A stretch of 64,000 nt of DNA from Adhaeribacter aerolatus (GCF_007991635.1 NZ_BJYS01000017.1:1-64000); one strand, 5' to 3'; positions 28,109 through 38,105 are shown, numbered from the stretch's first letter. Translations and numbers: made by a program. The notes: generated by a model not told the origin, from the letters alone.

Positions 28109-28463
28109 ATACAGGTAGCTAAATAAACATACAGGCAGTTATTTTCAAGTAATATATATATGGTATACAAGTTTGCCGGAATGACGAGTTTAAAAGCACT
28201 AGGCCCTATACAAAACCCCTAACTACATAAGATATTCAATATCAAATAGAAACGCTTATCCAAATAGAAATTAATTTAAATAAATATTTCTTCTCTTCCA
28301 ACGCTTACTTACAGTTTAGTATTGTAAAAAAATAAAGAACAAAGCGACAAAAAGTACGCTCATTAACCCGAATATCAAAATCCGGGCAAGTACGTTTAGA
28401 TAAAAAAGGGTGCTGATAATTTACTTATCTTCGCCGGGGAATTTAAATATCGTTGCTGCCTGT
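28109..28463. other. Intergenic region upstream of icmF
   Basis: 355 AT-rich bases between two plus-strand genes. The only signal I can support is the near-consensus -7 box at 28426-28433. Confidence 0.5.
28426..28433 (+). promoter_or_regulatory. Candidate -7 box for icmF
   Basis: TATCTTCG matches TAnnTTTG in all but one position. The predicted start near 28440 gives a leader of about 24 bases and supports the ATG at 28464 over the longer GTG-initiated frame. Confidence 0.35.
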
Positions 28464-31400
28464 ATGCAAAATATCAAAACCGAAATATACAAACCAGTAA
28501 ACCAAATCCGCATTGTAACCGCTGCCTCTTTATTCGACGGGCACGATGCCGCTATAAATATTATGCGCCGCATTATTCAGGCTTCCGGTGCCGAGGTAAT
28601 TCATTTGGGTCATAACCGCTCGGTGCAAGAAATTGTAGATTGCGCCATTCAGGAAGATGTGCAGGCCATTGCCATTACTTCTTACCAGGGGGGGCACCTC
28701 GAATTTTTTAAGTACATGTACGATTTGCTGCAGGAGCGCGGCTGTGGCCACGTTAAAATATTTGGTGGTGGCGGCGGCGTAATATTGCCGACCGAAATGG
28801 CCGAACTGCACACTTACGGTATTACCCGCATTTACTCGCCGGACGATGGCCGGGCCATGGGTTTACAAGGCATGATAAACGATATGCTGCAGCAATGCGA
28901 TTTCCCAACCGGTAAAAACCTGAACGGCGAAGTTAAAAACCTGAATCAGAAAAATGCCAAAGGGATTGCTCGTTTAATATCAGCCGCCGAAAATTTCCCG
29001 GAAGATTACGAAGAGATTAAAGGCCAACTAATAAATATTGCCGAACAACGAACAACGAATAACGAACAACGATTAACACCCGTCCTGGGCATAACCGGCA
29101 CTGGCGGCGCTGGCAAATCTTCTTTGGTGGACGAACTGGTACGCCGGTTTTTACAAGACTTTCCGGAGAAAGCCATTGCTATTATTTCGGTTGATCCGTC
29201 TAAACGAAAAACGGGCGGCGCTTTGTTAGGCGACCGTATCCGGATGAATGCCATCAGCAACGAACGGGTTTATATGCGCTCACTGGCCACCCGGCAGTCG
29301 AATCTGGCTTTATCGCGGTATGTGCAGGACGCGTTAGATATTGTAAAAGTTGCCGGGTTCGATTTGATTATATTGGAAACATCGGGTATTGGGCAATCCG
29401 ATACTGAAATTGTAGAACATTCGGATTTGAGCCTGTACGTGATGACACCGGAATACGGTGCGGCTACCCAACTCGAAAAAATTGACATGCTGGACTTTGC
29501 CGATATTATTGCTTTAAATAAATTTGACAAGCGTGGCGCCCAGGATGCAATACGCGATGTTAGAAAACAATACAAGCGCAACCACCAGCTGTGGGATACC
29601 CCCGACGAGGAAATTCCGGTATTCGGCACCATTGCTTCGCAGTTTAACGACCCCGGCATGAACCAGCTATACCGGGCTACCCTTCAGAAAATAAGTCAAA
29701 AAACGGGAATTGCTTTTGAAACTTCTATCCAAGCTTCCGGAGAGTTATCCGAGAAAATATACATTATTCCACCAAGCCGCACCCGCTATTTATCCGAAAT
29801 TTCAGAAACCAACCGGAATTATGATAAATGGGTAAAAACCCAGGCCGAAATTGCCCAGCAACTATACGGATTAAATAAATCAAAAGAGGCAATTACCAAT
29901 CTTCGGTTAGGAAATAAAGAACAGCTACTACAGCAACTGGATGAAGCTTACCAGGAATTATCCTTACAACTGGACGGGCAGAACAAGCAATTACTGGAAA
30001 AATGGCCGGAGAAAGTAAAAGCTTACCAGCAGGATTATTTCGTATTCCGGGTGCGGGACAATGAGCTGAAAATTAAAACCAAAAACAAATCGCTGGCGCA
30101 ACTGGATATTCCTAAAATAGCCCTACCTCGCTACGAGGCCTGGGGCGATTTATTAAAATGGAATTTACAGGAAAATGTGCCCGGCGAATTTCCATATACC
30201 GCCGGCGTATTCCCATTTAAACGCGAGGGCGAAGACCCTACCCGGATGTTTGCCGGCGAGGGCGGACCTGAACGCACCAACCGTCGCTTCCACTACGTGA
30301 GTTTAGCTATGCCGGCTAAACGCTTATCTACGGCTTTCGATTCGGTTACGCTCTACGGCGAAGACCCGGACTACCGCCCCGATATTTACGGTAAAATAGG
30401 CAATTCCGGGGTTTCGGTTTGCTGCCTCGACGATGCCAAAAAGCTGTATTCCGGTTTTAACCTGGCCGATCCACTCACCTCTGTTTCCATGACCATTAAC
30501 GGTCCGGCCGCTATTCTCACAGCCTTTTTTATGAATGCCGCCATCGACCAACAGTGCGAACTTTATGTTAAGCAACATGGCTTGGAAGAGCAGGTATATA
30601 AAAAGATAGAGGAACTATTCAGAGATAAAGGCCAGGAGCGGCCGCGCTACCAGGGCGAACTACCCGAGGGAAACAATGGTTTGGGCCTGATGCTCTTAGG
30701 CGTTACCGGCGACCAGGTATTACCAAAAGAAGTTTACGATGATATAAAAGCCAAAACCTTAGCCGCTGTTCGGGGTACGGTACAGGCTGATATTTTGAAA
30801 GAAGACCAGGCGCAGAACACCTGTATTTTCAGTACCGAATTTTCGTTACGACTCATGGGCGATGTGCAGCAATATTTCATCGACCAAAACGTCCGGAATT
30901 TTTACTCGGTTTCTATTTCGGGTTATCACATTGCCGAAGCTGGGGCTAACCCTATATCCCAGTTAGCTTTTACCCTGGCCAATGGCTTTACTTTTGTAGA
31001 ATATTACGCCAGCCGGGGCATGGATATCAATGCCTTTGCTCCTAACCTTTCGTTTTTCTTCTCCAACGGCATCGACCCGGAATATGCCGTTATCGGCCGG
31101 GTAGCCCGCCGCATCTGGGCCAAAGCCATGAAACTGAAATACGGCGCCAATGCCCGTTCACAGATGCTTAAATACCACATCCAAACGTCGGGCCGTTCGC
31201 TGCACGCTCAGGAAATAGATTTCAACGACATCCGGACTACGTTACAAGCGCTATACGCTATTTACGACAACTGTAATTCTTTACATACCAATGCTTATGA
31301 TGAGGCCATTACCACCCCTACCGAAGAATCGGTACGCCGGGCCATGGCCATTCAGCTAATTATTAACCGGGAACTGGGCCTCGCTAAAAACGAAAATCCG

Positions 31401-31871
31401 CTGCAGGGTTCTTTTATAATTGAAGAGCTAACCGATTTGGTAGAAGAAGCCGTTCTGTTGGAGTTCGACCGCTTAACCGAACGTGGCGGCGTATTAGGCG
31501 CCATGGAAACCATGTACCAGCGGGGCAAAATTCAGGAAGAAAGTTTGTATTACGAAACTCTGAAACACACCGGCGAATACCCGATAATTGGAGTAAATAC
31601 TTTCCTGAGCAGTAAAGGCTCGCCTACAATTATTCCGGCCGAAGTTATCCGGGCCACCGAAGACGAGAAGCGGTACCAGATTAAAATGCTGGAACATCTG
31701 CATCAGCGCCACGCTGATAAAGGGGCAACCGTCTTAAACCAGTTGCAGCAGGTTGCTATTACCAACGGCAATATTTTTGAAGAATTAATGGAGACTGTTA
31801 AATTCTGTTCACTTGGTCAGATTACCCATGCCTTGTTCCAGGTTGGTGGTCAGTACCGGCGTAACATGTAA
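28464..31871 (+). CDS. icmF: Fused isobutyryl-CoA mutase IcmF
   Basis: 1135 residues from the ATG at 28464. Order: B12-binding domain (about 14-145, DGHD with lower-ligand H27 and a glycine-rich IFGGGGG), MeaB-like G-protein chaperone domain (P-loop GTGGAGKSS at 212-220, NKFDKRG near 351), a linker, and the catalytic TIM-barrel from about 560. The substrate region reads [12 protein letters not shown] followed by [11 protein letters not shown], the IcmF form and not the TIRQYAG form of methylmalonyl-CoA mutase, so it should interconvert isobutyryl-CoA and n-butyryl-CoA, or a similar branched acyl-CoA. A tandem 7-base repeat lies in the B12/G-domain linker (29042-29076). Monocistronic. Confidence 0.93.
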   Translation: MQNIKTEIYKPVNQIRIVTAASLFDGHDAAINIMRRIIQASGAEVIHLGHNRSVQEIVDCAIQEDVQAIAITSYQGGHLEFFKYMYDLLQERGCGHVKIFGGGGGVILPTEMAELHTYGITRIYSPDDGRAMGLQGMINDMLQQCDFPTGKNLNGEVKNLNQKNAKGIARLISAAENFPEDYEEIKGQLINIAEQRTTNNEQRLTPVLGITGTGGAGKSSLVDELVRRFLQDFPEKAIAIISVDPSKRKTGGALLGDRIRMNAISNERVYMRSLATRQSNLALSRYVQDALDIVKVAGFDLIILETSGIGQSDTEIVEHSDLSLYVMTPEYGAATQLEKIDMLDFADIIALNKFDKRGAQDAIRDVRKQYKRNHQLWDTPDEEIPVFGTIASQFNDPGMNQLYRATLQKISQKTGIAFETSIQASGELSEKIYIIPPSRTRYLSEISETNRNYDKWVKTQAEIAQQLYGLNKSKEAITNLRLGNKEQLLQQLDEAYQELSLQLDGQNKQLLEKWPEKVKAYQQDYFVFRVRDNELKIKTKNKSLAQLDIPKIALPRYEAWGDLLKWNLQENVPGEFPYTAGVFPFKREGEDPTRMFAGEGGPERTNRRFHYVSLAMPAKRLSTAFDSVTLYGEDPDYRPDIYGKIGNSGVSVCCLDDAKKLYSGFNLADPLTSVSMTINGPAAILTAFFMNAAIDQQCELYVKQHGLEEQVYKKIEELFRDKGQERPRYQGELPEGNNGLGLMLLGVTGDQVLPKEVYDDIKAKTLAAVRGTVQADILKEDQAQNTCIFSTEFSLRLMGDVQQYFIDQNVRNFYSVSISGYHIAEAGANPISQLAFTLANGFTFVEYYASRGMDINAFAPNLSFFFSNGIDPEYAVIGRVARRIWAKAMKLKYGANARSQMLKYHIQTSGRSLHAQEIDFNDIRTTLQALYAIYDNCNSLHTNAYDEAITTPTEESVRRAMAIQLIINRELGLAKNENPLQGSFIIEELTDLVEEAVLLEFDRLTERGGVLGAMETMYQRGKIQEESLYYETLKHTGEYPIIGVNTFLSSKGSPTIIPAEVIRATEDEKRYQIKMLEHLHQRHADKGATVLNQLQQVAITNGNIFEELMETVKFCSLGQITHALFQVGGQYRRNM
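29042..29076 (+). repeat. Heptanucleotide tandem repeat inside icmF
   Basis: Five consecutive 7-base units: CGAACAA, CGAACAA, CGAATAA, CGAACAA, CGATTAA. They encode the hydrophilic linker (about [10 protein letters not shown], residues 194-203) just before the G-domain P-loop. Because 7 is not a multiple of 3, loss or gain of a unit would shift the frame. Confidence 0.85.
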
Positions 31872-32062
31872 CGCTACTTAAAGCAAAGCTTTAGGACACT
31901 TTATAACTAACAATAATTGAATGTTTTAAACCGATTCTGATAAAACTTTAAATAAATACATATAGATTTTCAATTATTTCGAAATTAACAGTTTCATAAC
32001 ATAACTATTCAACAAGAAGCATATTTTTTCGTTATATTAGTAACAGTTAAAACGCTGCTTTT

Positions 32063-32191
32063 ATGAAAAAATATACTACCTTATCTTCCCTGCTGGTTCT
32101 GGGCACCTTAGGTTATCTGGTGAAAGTTTGGATAACCCCAGAAGACATACAATTAAATTTTAAGGAAGAAGAAATTCATCTTTATTTGTAA
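32063..32191 (+). CDS. 42-residue hydrophobic small protein
   Basis: Reads MKKYTTLSSLLVLGTLGYLVKVW, then ITPEDIQLNFKEEEIHLYL and stop. The basic start and hydrophobic stretch (residues 5-23) would be a membrane anchor or uncleaved signal, with an acidic tail outside or in the periplasm. No family recognised. It is too short for usual frame cut-offs. Support: a compact unit with a TATATTAG box (one mismatch to TAnnTTTG) about 27 bp upstream, a normal ATG, and a strong terminator starting 15 bp after the stop. It does not overlap another gene. Confidence 0.65.
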   Translation: MKKYTTLSSLLVLGTLGYLVKVWITPEDIQLNFKEEEIHLYL

Positions 32192-32205
32192 ACAAAAACC
32201 TTATT

Positions 32206-32251
32206 AAAAGCAAAGGCCATTTTCATCTGCAAAATGTCCTTTGCTTTTTTT
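32206..32251 (+). terminator. Rho-independent terminator of the 42-residue gene
   Basis: AAAAGCAAAGG and CCTTTGCTTTTTTT form a long stem; the inner loop also pairs (CATTTT with AAAATG). Strong T run. Confidence 0.88.
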
Positions 32252-32575
32252 CTGTGCAAAAAATTATCGTTTTAAGCTACGTACCTACTAACATAGTTGA
32301 AAGCGCCGCTTTTCATTCCAGAGCAGCAATAGTCGACTTCCCCTTAACCCCTATATTCAGTAACCTATTATAATACAGCAGTTAAATATATATTTCTAAC
32401 TTATTTGTTTAGATAAAAATAAGCCTACCAGAGCACTTTCAAAGTCTGCTTAGCCAATCAGGTGAACAACCTACTTAAATCCTTTGCGTTCAAAAGAGAC
32501 GTCATCATTCATTTAAATGATATATATTGGCGCAAATTTTGAAAATCCTACTAATTATTTTTCTTACCAAAAACT
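32252..32575. other. Intergenic region upstream of the FKBP gene
   Basis: 324 bases. TATATTGG at about 32523-32530 is one mismatch from the -7 consensus and could drive the FKBP gene. Nothing else seen. Confidence 0.4.
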
Positions 32576-33199
32576 ATGAAATCGAAAAACCTTAAAGACC
32601 GCATTAGTTATATTATTGGCCGCGATATGGCTGCTAATTTTCAGAAACAAGGGCTTGAAATTAATCCTGATATTTTTATTCAGGGGATGAAAGAAGCGAT
32701 GAGCGGCACCAAATCGGAACTTAACCAGGATGAGGTGCAGGAAGCCATGATGGAACTACAACAACTAATGCAATCGCGGCAAGCCTCCTCCCACAGCCGG
32801 ATAGGCGAAATAAACCAACAAGAAGGCGAAGCTTTTTTAGCCGAAAATAAAAACCGCGAAGGCGTTGTTACCTTACCGAGTGGTTTACAATATATGGTTT
32901 TGCGGGAAGGTAATGGCCAAACCCCTGGCCGCACCGACAAAGTTACAACCCATTACCACGGCACCCTGATTGATGGTACTGTATTCGACAGCTCTTACGA
33001 AAGAGGCCAACCGGCAACTTTCCCGGTTAACGGTGTAATATCGGGTTGGACAGAAGCCCTGATGCAAATGCAGGAAGGCGCCAAGTGGCGGTTGTTCTTA
33101 CCTTCTAACCTGGCTTATGGCGCCCAAGGGGCCGGCGATGACATTGGACCGAATGCGACCCTTATTTTTGATGTAGAGCTCCTGGCAGTTAATAAATAA
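32576..33199 (+). CDS. FKBP-type peptidyl-prolyl isomerase
   Basis: 207 residues. N-terminal helical dimerisation domain of the FkpA/FklB type (KDRISYIIGRDMAANFQKQG to about residue 95), then a C-terminal FKBP catalytic domain with GLQYMVLREG, THYHGTLIDGTVFDSS, ISGWTEALMQMQEGAKW and LAYGAQG, the substrate-pocket aromatic residues being present. No signal peptide, so it probably works in the cytoplasm, like FklB. It catalyses prolyl cis-trans isomerisation during folding. Own terminator downstream. Confidence 0.92.
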   Translation: MKSKNLKDRISYIIGRDMAANFQKQGLEINPDIFIQGMKEAMSGTKSELNQDEVQEAMMELQQLMQSRQASSHSRIGEINQQEGEAFLAENKNREGVVTLPSGLQYMVLREGNGQTPGRTDKVTTHYHGTLIDGTVFDSSYERGQPATFPVNGVISGWTEALMQMQEGAKWRLFLPSNLAYGAQGAGDDIGPNATLIFDVELLAVNK

Positions 33200-33212
33200 T
33201 GCAAATTTCAAG

Positions 33213-33248
33213 AGAGCAAAAAAGGAAATCATACTTTTTTGCTCTTTT
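33213..33248 (+). terminator. Rho-independent terminator of the FKBP gene
   Basis: AGAGCAAAAAAG and CTTTTTTGCTCT form a perfect 12-bp stem with a 9-base loop, followed by TTTT, 14 bp after the stop. Confidence 0.85.
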
Positions 33249-33637
33249 GGTTTATTTCCAAAAACGATTTATACAATTAAATTATAAGTTTATCACACCA
33301 GACATTTACTCCTAAAATACAAGTAGTTAAGTCTTTTAAATAATCCTTTCCCCCGTTTACGTATACCTAGTCTTGATATTTAGCAATAAACCGGCGTCTT
33401 ATATTTATCCTTATCAATTGCCCCTCTTCTCAGAAATAGTAATTCTGTAAATTAAATAAACTTAGAAAACCCGCAAAATATTAGCTGTAGGCCATTTTTA
33501 ACCTTTTCTACACCCCTTTTCTGGACAATTTTAATACTCATCTATTTTCAGAGGGCTAATTACACTTTGGCTTTAATAAAAATTTATCCGTATACGTGTA
33601 TAGAAATTAAGATTTAAAGCTTAAGAATTGTATAAAC
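33249..33637. other. Intergenic region upstream of the NlpC/P60 gene
   Basis: About 390 AT-rich bases. A small palindrome TATAC-GT-GTATA lies near 33590-33601, about 40 bp before the ATG, and could be an operator. No gene or consensus promoter pair seen. Confidence 0.4.
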
Positions 33638-34258
33638 ATGAAATTAGCCTGGATAATATTCTGTAGCGTAATAGTACTTTTGCTGGTTTACGGCATCTGG
33701 AACAAAGAAAGTATCCGGCACGAACAACTTGCATCCGACTTCCCGCAAACCTATTCGGATAGCAGCCGGAACGGCGGTGTTGATGCCAAAGCCAATGAGA
33801 ATTTATTTTTGAAAATATTTAAAAATAAAAAAGAAAAGGCCCGGTTAAAAGTGCCCAATGCCTTATTGGCCGATAGTATTGTGCATTATGGCTTAAGCCT
33901 GATTGGAACCCCTTATTTGCCGGCCGGTATTACCTGCGAAGGCTTCGACTGTTCTGGTTTTATTTACCACATTTACCAGAAATACGGCATCGACCTGCCC
34001 CATTCATCGGCCATGCTGCTAAAAGAAGGTACCGCAGTGCCATTGGCCGAAGCCCGGAAAGGAGATTTAATTGTTTTTACCGGCACCCAGGAAGGTGATA
34101 CAACTGCCGGACACGTAGGCGTGGTAATAACCATGCCAGGACAACCCGTTGAATTTGTTCATGCTTCTTCATCTACCCGCAAAGGCGGCGTAAAAATAAG
34201 TAAAGTAGACAGCACTGGTTATGCGCGCCGCTTTTTACAGGTTCGCCGGGTACTATAA
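33638..34258 (+). CDS. NlpC/P60 cell-wall endopeptidase
   Basis: 206 residues. An N-terminal membrane anchor (AWIIFCSVIVLLLVYGIW, residues 4-21), a charged linker, and an NlpC/P60 domain from about residue 75. The catalytic triad is C105 in GFDCSGF, H159 in AGHVGVV and H175 in FVHASSS. Such enzymes cut gamma-D-Glu-diaminopimelate or related bonds in peptidoglycan peptides. It is anchored to the inner membrane facing the periplasm. Monocistronic, with a long inverted repeat after the stop. Confidence 0.9.
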   Translation: MKLAWIIFCSVIVLLLVYGIWNKESIRHEQLASDFPQTYSDSSRNGGVDAKANENLFLKIFKNKKEKARLKVPNALLADSIVHYGLSLIGTPYLPAGITCEGFDCSGFIYHIYQKYGIDLPHSSAMLLKEGTAVPLAEARKGDLIVFTGTQEGDTTAGHVGVVITMPGQPVEFVHASSSTRKGGVKISKVDSTGYARRFLQVRRVL

Positions 34259-34264
34259 AAAAAA

Positions 34265-34309
34265 TACCTGATTGTCTGCCGGTAGATACGCCAACGTGAC
34301 AATCAGGTA
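34265..34309 (+). terminator. Long perfect inverted repeat, probable terminator
   Basis: TACCTGATTGTC and GACAATCAGGTA pair perfectly (12 bp) around a 21-base loop starting 6 bp after the NlpC/P60 stop. No T run follows, so it may be an RNA-stabilising structure or weak terminator. Confidence 0.55.
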
Positions 34310-34740
34310 ATAAATCCTAAAAATCTTACCAAGCTACCCATCTGTTTTGCAGATCGGCAATCCTATAAATAAGATCTAAAGAACCAGGTTGTTTTGTGTA
34401 TCAGGCAAAAACCCGACCTAAAACTTTAAACCAGTTGAAGGTACAACATGATTCAGGCTTGACAAAATTTGTTTCGGACTAGACATTTAGACCTCCTTTC
34501 TTTAAGTTCGACATCTCTTACAGGGGGTCTCCAAGCACCTTATGGATTCAGCCGGTAAGCCGTAGCACTCGCTACTAGTTACTAAAGTAAAAATTAAACG
34601 CTAAGGTTCAAAAGTAATTGCACTTTTTTTTATAATTTTTCTTAAGCATCTAAAAAACAGCCTTTTGAACTAAAAATAAAGCTTTTTATAATTGAGGTAA
34701 ATATATTAAATAGCATTATTAAAATATAAACCATTGACTA
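34310..34740. other. Intergenic region with no recognised content
   Basis: 431 bases between converging genes. No terminator for the minus-strand membrane protein gene is obvious. The stretch at 34480-34590 is less AT-rich than its surroundings but I recognise no RNA or repeat in it. Confidence 0.4.
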
Positions 34741-35127
34741 TTAAGGCCTTGTAATTCGGCTTTTCACTTTTAAAAAAACAACTAACCAGGCCAATATTAT
34801 TCCCGCTTCCGCAACTGCGTCGAGTAAATAAATATCCCAAATAACATCATGTAAGGCATAATAAATATCTATTGCCATTAATCCCAGCGCACTACTTAGC
34901 ACTAGGGTAAATATTGCCCCATTAAACTCCCGCCGGAAACCAGCCACCAGCAAAGTAAGTCCTACGGCAATAATCAGCGCCGATACTGTTTTTAAAAGCC
35001 AGATGTCGTTTTTAGGTCCGGTAATCCACAGAAAGCTTCTTAAATGAATAAAGGGCCATAGGCCCGTTAGGGCAAAATAAATGCCTTGAATCAAAAGTAA
35101 AATACGAACGGGCTTGGCGTTTGTCAT
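34741..35127 (-). CDS. Four-helix membrane protein of unknown function
   Basis: 128 residues with four predicted membrane helices: about 8-30 (ILLLIQGIYFALTGLWPFIH), 44-64 (LLKTVSALIIAVGLTLLVAG), 71-90 (AIFTLVLSSALGLMAIDIYY) and 102-122 (LDAVAEAGIILAWLVVFLKV). Short loops and a basic C-terminus. No family motif that I recognise and no operon partner. Composition matches the neighbours, so it is very likely a real inner-membrane protein. Confidence 0.75.
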   Translation of the reverse strand: MTNAKPVRILLLIQGIYFALTGLWPFIHLRSFLWITGPKNDIWLLKTVSALIIAVGLTLLVAGFRREFNGAIFTLVLSSALGLMAIDIYYALHDVIWDIYLLDAVAEAGIILAWLVVFLKVKSRITRP

Positions 35128-35389
35128 TAAAAAATTTTACAGGAGGTTAACAGCATTAACGCCTCAGGGCTGGTTTGGTTTTTTCTTCAAGCAGCCGCTT
35201 GTTTGAATACCAATTATATATTGCTGATCAATTTTTATTAAATTTAAAATCGGGTATTGCCGGAAATATTTTTATTAAGATTTACAGAATCCGTTTCGTA
35301 TAACTTTAAGCTACTATAATATTTAGCCAGTAAGCATTACTTTAAGTTCTGACCTAAAAATTTGACATTATTCCTTAAAGATTTCCCCT

Positions 35390-35830
35390 ATGAAGCTGAT
35401 TGCCAATATATTCTTAAGTTTGCTTTTATTGGTTAGTAATATTTCTCAGGCACAAAAAGCAACTCAACTTCCCCTTGGTACCTGGACCAACGAAGACAAA
35501 GAAGCGCGTTTCCAGATTTATAAATGCGGGGAAAAATTGTGCGGAAAAATAAGCTGGCTAAAAGAACCCATGCTAAATGGTAAACCTAAAGTAGATAGTA
35601 AAAACCCGGATGAAAAACTAAGAGGCCAACCGATATTGGGCATGGTGTTCCTGAAAGATTTTAGTTATACCGGAAACAACAAGTGGGACAATGGCAGTAT
35701 TTACGACCCAAAAAGCGGCAAGATTTACGCCTGCTACCTGAAAATTTTAGATGAAAATAAAATGGAAGTAAAAGGATATATTGGGATATCGCTGATTGGT
35801 CGTTCGCAAATCTGGACCAGGATAAAATAA
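35390..35830 (+). CDS. DUF2147 secreted protein
   Basis: 146 residues. Signal peptide (KLIANIFLSLLLLVSNISQAQ), then LGTWTNEDKEARFQIYKCGEKLCGKISWLKEP, WDNGSIYDPKSGKIYACYLKI and the C-terminal GISLIGRSQIWTRIK. These are the landmarks of the DUF2147 family of small exported beta-rich proteins; the C-x4-C pair and the later Cys in YACYL are usual. Function unknown, possibly lipocalin-like ligand binding. Followed by a shared terminator. Confidence 0.88.
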   Translation: MKLIANIFLSLLLLVSNISQAQKATQLPLGTWTNEDKEARFQIYKCGEKLCGKISWLKEPMLNGKPKVDSKNPDEKLRGQPILGMVFLKDFSYTGNNKWDNGSIYDPKSGKIYACYLKILDENKMEVKGYIGISLIGRSQIWTRIK

Positions 35831-35902
35831 TTTTTTTCCTGAAATTTAAAATTGCCAGCAAGTTGCTTTTAGCTAATTATTATTTAAAAACTGCTGAAAA
35901 GC

Positions 35903-35937
35903 CGAAGGCCAGCTCCTGTCACAAGAGCTGGCCTTCG
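35903..35937. terminator. Bidirectional rho-independent terminator
   Basis: CGAAGGCCAGCTC and GAGCTGGCCTTCG form a perfect 13-bp stem with a 9-base loop between converging DUF2147 (+) and GreA-like (-) genes, followed by TTTTCTT. Confidence 0.9.
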
Positions 35938-35953
35938 TTTTCTTAAATTAAAA

Positions 35954-36436
35954 TTAAAAAATACTTTCTATCCGGTAAGCTTTATCCCGAAAGGTGAACT
36001 CTTCGCCTTCTGATTTTCCGGCCATGGCCTTAAACAACGGCGACATGGCCGAAATAGCAAAAAACTTTTCGCCGTTCACGGTTATTTCGCCCAGACTAAC
36101 CGATATAAAAAATTTCTGCAGGTTGGTGATAATTACGCTTCCCAGCATAATGTGCTTGTTTTCTTTCGTCGCCACAATCCGCTTCAGTACAGATAAACTG
36201 GTTATGGCCTCATCTAATTGCTTAGCGTACATATCGCGCTGAATCTGGCAGGCCTCCCGGAAAGACTCAAACTTATCTTCTAAAGCGCCCTGGTGCTCAT
36301 TGGCGCTCTCCTGTGCTTCATCCATCGCACTTTTAGCGGTTTGAATCACCGAGTTTTGGATGCGCAGGCATTCCGCTAATAATTGTTGCTTCAATAGTAA
36401 ATTTGTAGCAGGTTTAGTAGTGGTTTCAGGAATCAT
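35954..36436 (-). CDS. GreA/GreB-like transcription factor
   Basis: 160 residues from the ATG at 36436 (MIPETTTKPATNLLLKQQLL); longer frame not needed. The N-terminal part (15-85) is a helical coiled-coil hairpin rich in Ala, Glu and Gln. The C-terminal part has MSPLFKAMAGKSEGEEFTFRDKAYRIESIF, split here as SPLFKAMAGKSEGEEF plus YRIESIF, which matches the GreA/GreB FKBP-like C-terminal domain that docks on RNA polymerase. Database copies in this phylum are often mislabelled 3-oxoacyl-ACP synthase. It likely acts through the RNA polymerase secondary channel, but the tip acidic residues of true Gre factors are not clear. Confidence 0.7.
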   Translation of the reverse strand: MIPETTTKPATNLLLKQQLLAECLRIQNSVIQTAKSAMDEAQESANEHQGALEDKFESFREACQIQRDMYAKQLDEAITSLSVLKRIVATKENKHIMLGSVIITNLQKFFISVSLGEITVNGEKFFAISAMSPLFKAMAGKSEGEEFTFRDKAYRIESIF

Positions 36437-36993
36437 ATCGGAATTAATTTTAGTACTGTTTAGTAGAAAAGATTTCCTTATTCGAAAAAAAGAAAAATAA
36501 GTTACCAATTGGTAAAATTCAGAAGCACCATCAATTTAATGGTTTTTTAACTAATTCTTAACCAAATCAGGAAGATATTGTTTTTTTATAGTCTAATTAT
36601 TTATTCTTAAACAGGGGTAAACTAATATATATTAATCTACTAAGTATTGTATAAATATCTGCTGTATATAGAAAAAGCTTATATTTTCCTTTCCCAAGTT
36701 TTATTTAAGGAAAATTTTTTTCCCATTATTACCCGCAATTTTACCAGGCAAAAACAATAGGAATGAATCAAACGAAAAACGCTTATAATAACTCACTTAC
36801 AGAACAACAGTTAAAAATGAACGAAGCATATATTAGCATCTGTTTGCCTGCACGTTGTGTTATTAATTTAAATTTAAACCACGCGTTAAAATCACCAGCT
36901 TTTCAGCCAGGATAAACTATCAGTAAAATGCAAATCACAATACAATTATTGGGAGCTGGAAAATGTATCTGAACTATACCTTAGAGGAGGAAG
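36437..36993. other. Intergenic region between two minus-strand genes
   Basis: 557 AT-rich bases. A 50-codon plus-strand frame at 36763-36915 with an AGGA before its ATG is possible but unsupported by composition, promoter or terminator. Nothing else seen. Confidence 0.4.
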
Positions 36994-37632
36994 TTAAGCC
37001 TTTAAGGTAAATACAAATACCAGGAACAGGAAAACCCACATGGCATCCATAAAATGCCAATAAATATTCAATAATTTTATCTGTTGACGCACATAAGGGT
37101 TCCGAATGTACAGGAGCATCCGAATAGGATCAGATGCTGCATGTTGGGTTTTAAAATACAAATACGATAAATAAAAAAAACCTGCTATTAAATGCACCGC
37201 ATGCAACGCCGAAATCAGGTAAATATAGGTACCGGCTGCTAAACCGCTAAAGCTGATACCACTCTGCGAGATTTCGTACCAACTGGCTAACTGCACCAAA
37301 ATAAAGCTTATACCCAGCAACATGGTATACAGTAACGTTTTCTTTAGTTTGGCTAAACTGTCTTTTTTATACTGGCGCGGTGCTTTGCTGATGGTATAGC
37401 TGCTAATCAGGATTAAAATAGTACTTAGGCTAAAATATTTAGGCATCCGGATCTGGGAAAAACCATTGTCGTAAGAACGGGTTTGCAGATAAGCAATTAC
37501 CAGCATCAGGAACAATACTCCAACCCCCATAATAGCCAGATAAAGCATCATCTCGAACGGATGAATCTTTTCGATCTTAGAAAAAGTTGATTCTTTAGAC
37601 GATCCTACCTTATTTTTTTTATCAAAATTCAT
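36994..37632 (-). CDS. Heme-copper oxidase subunit III
   Basis: 212 residues from the ATG at 37632 (MNFDKKNKVGSS). Five membrane helices: about 32-50, 69-85, 103-122, 139-161 and 188-208. The marks of subunit III are present: LISALHAVHLIAGFFYL and, near the end, NIYWHFMDAMWVFLFLVFVF. Subunit III stabilises the catalytic subunit of the terminal oxidase. It is alone here: no subunit I, II or IV gene lies within the window, so it either partners a distant operon or is a spare copy. Confidence 0.87.
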   Translation of the reverse strand: MNFDKKNKVGSSKESTFSKIEKIHPFEMMLYLAIMGVGVLFLMLVIAYLQTRSYDNGFSQIRMPKYFSLSTILILISSYTISKAPRQYKKDSLAKLKKTLLYTMLLGISFILVQLASWYEISQSGISFSGLAAGTYIYLISALHAVHLIAGFFYLSYLYFKTQHAASDPIRMLLYIRNPYVRQQIKLLNIYWHFMDAMWVFLFLVFVFTLKA

Positions 37633-38097
37633 GCTTACTGCTCCTGCTAAATCTCTTTTTGAATAGCTAAATGCCCCAGTTATTATTTTCGGCCGGTAGC
37701 ATAACACCCTCTTTTCTATACTTTAAAACCCTCAGATTGTTTAATATGTTTATAGTTAATATCAGCAAATTTTTATCCTAAGCTATTGCCGGATAAATTG
37801 GTGGTTACGAGCACCTTCTATCCGGCTTTTTGTAAAACTAATATAGCACATTTTAACACCTAATTAAAGAAAAGATTTGTTTTACCCGAATATAAACGGC
37901 ACCAGCATTGCATTTTGGTTTACCCGCTAAGTTTTTAATCGCTGTTTAACCAATAGCCAACTTTTAACTTTTAAGCTAACGAATACCACCCGGTAATATT
38001 TAATAGATCTGTTTTTATAGATTAATATTTCTGTTGACCTGATGGCTAAAGACGCTATAATATATTTTGGTACATAACATCGACCTCAAAAATTATT
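37633..38097. other. Intergenic region between divergent genes
   Basis: About 465 bases upstream of both the oxidase subunit III gene and the DUF4920 gene. Apart from the -7 box directly to the right I see no gene, repeat or strong hairpin. Confidence 0.45.
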
Positions 38098-38105
38098 TAT
38101 CTTTG
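38098..38105 (+). promoter_or_regulatory. -7 box for the DUF4920 gene
   Basis: TATCTTTG fits TAnnTTTG exactly. Its position, 20 bp before the ATG at 38126, rules out the earlier ATG at 38111 as the start, since transcription would begin there. No -33 TTTG at ideal spacing. Confidence 0.55.

Noticed and set aside
36763-36915. 50-codon plus-strand frame with AGGA before the ATG
   Set aside because: No recognisable sequence, promoter box or terminator; kept only as a remote possibility.
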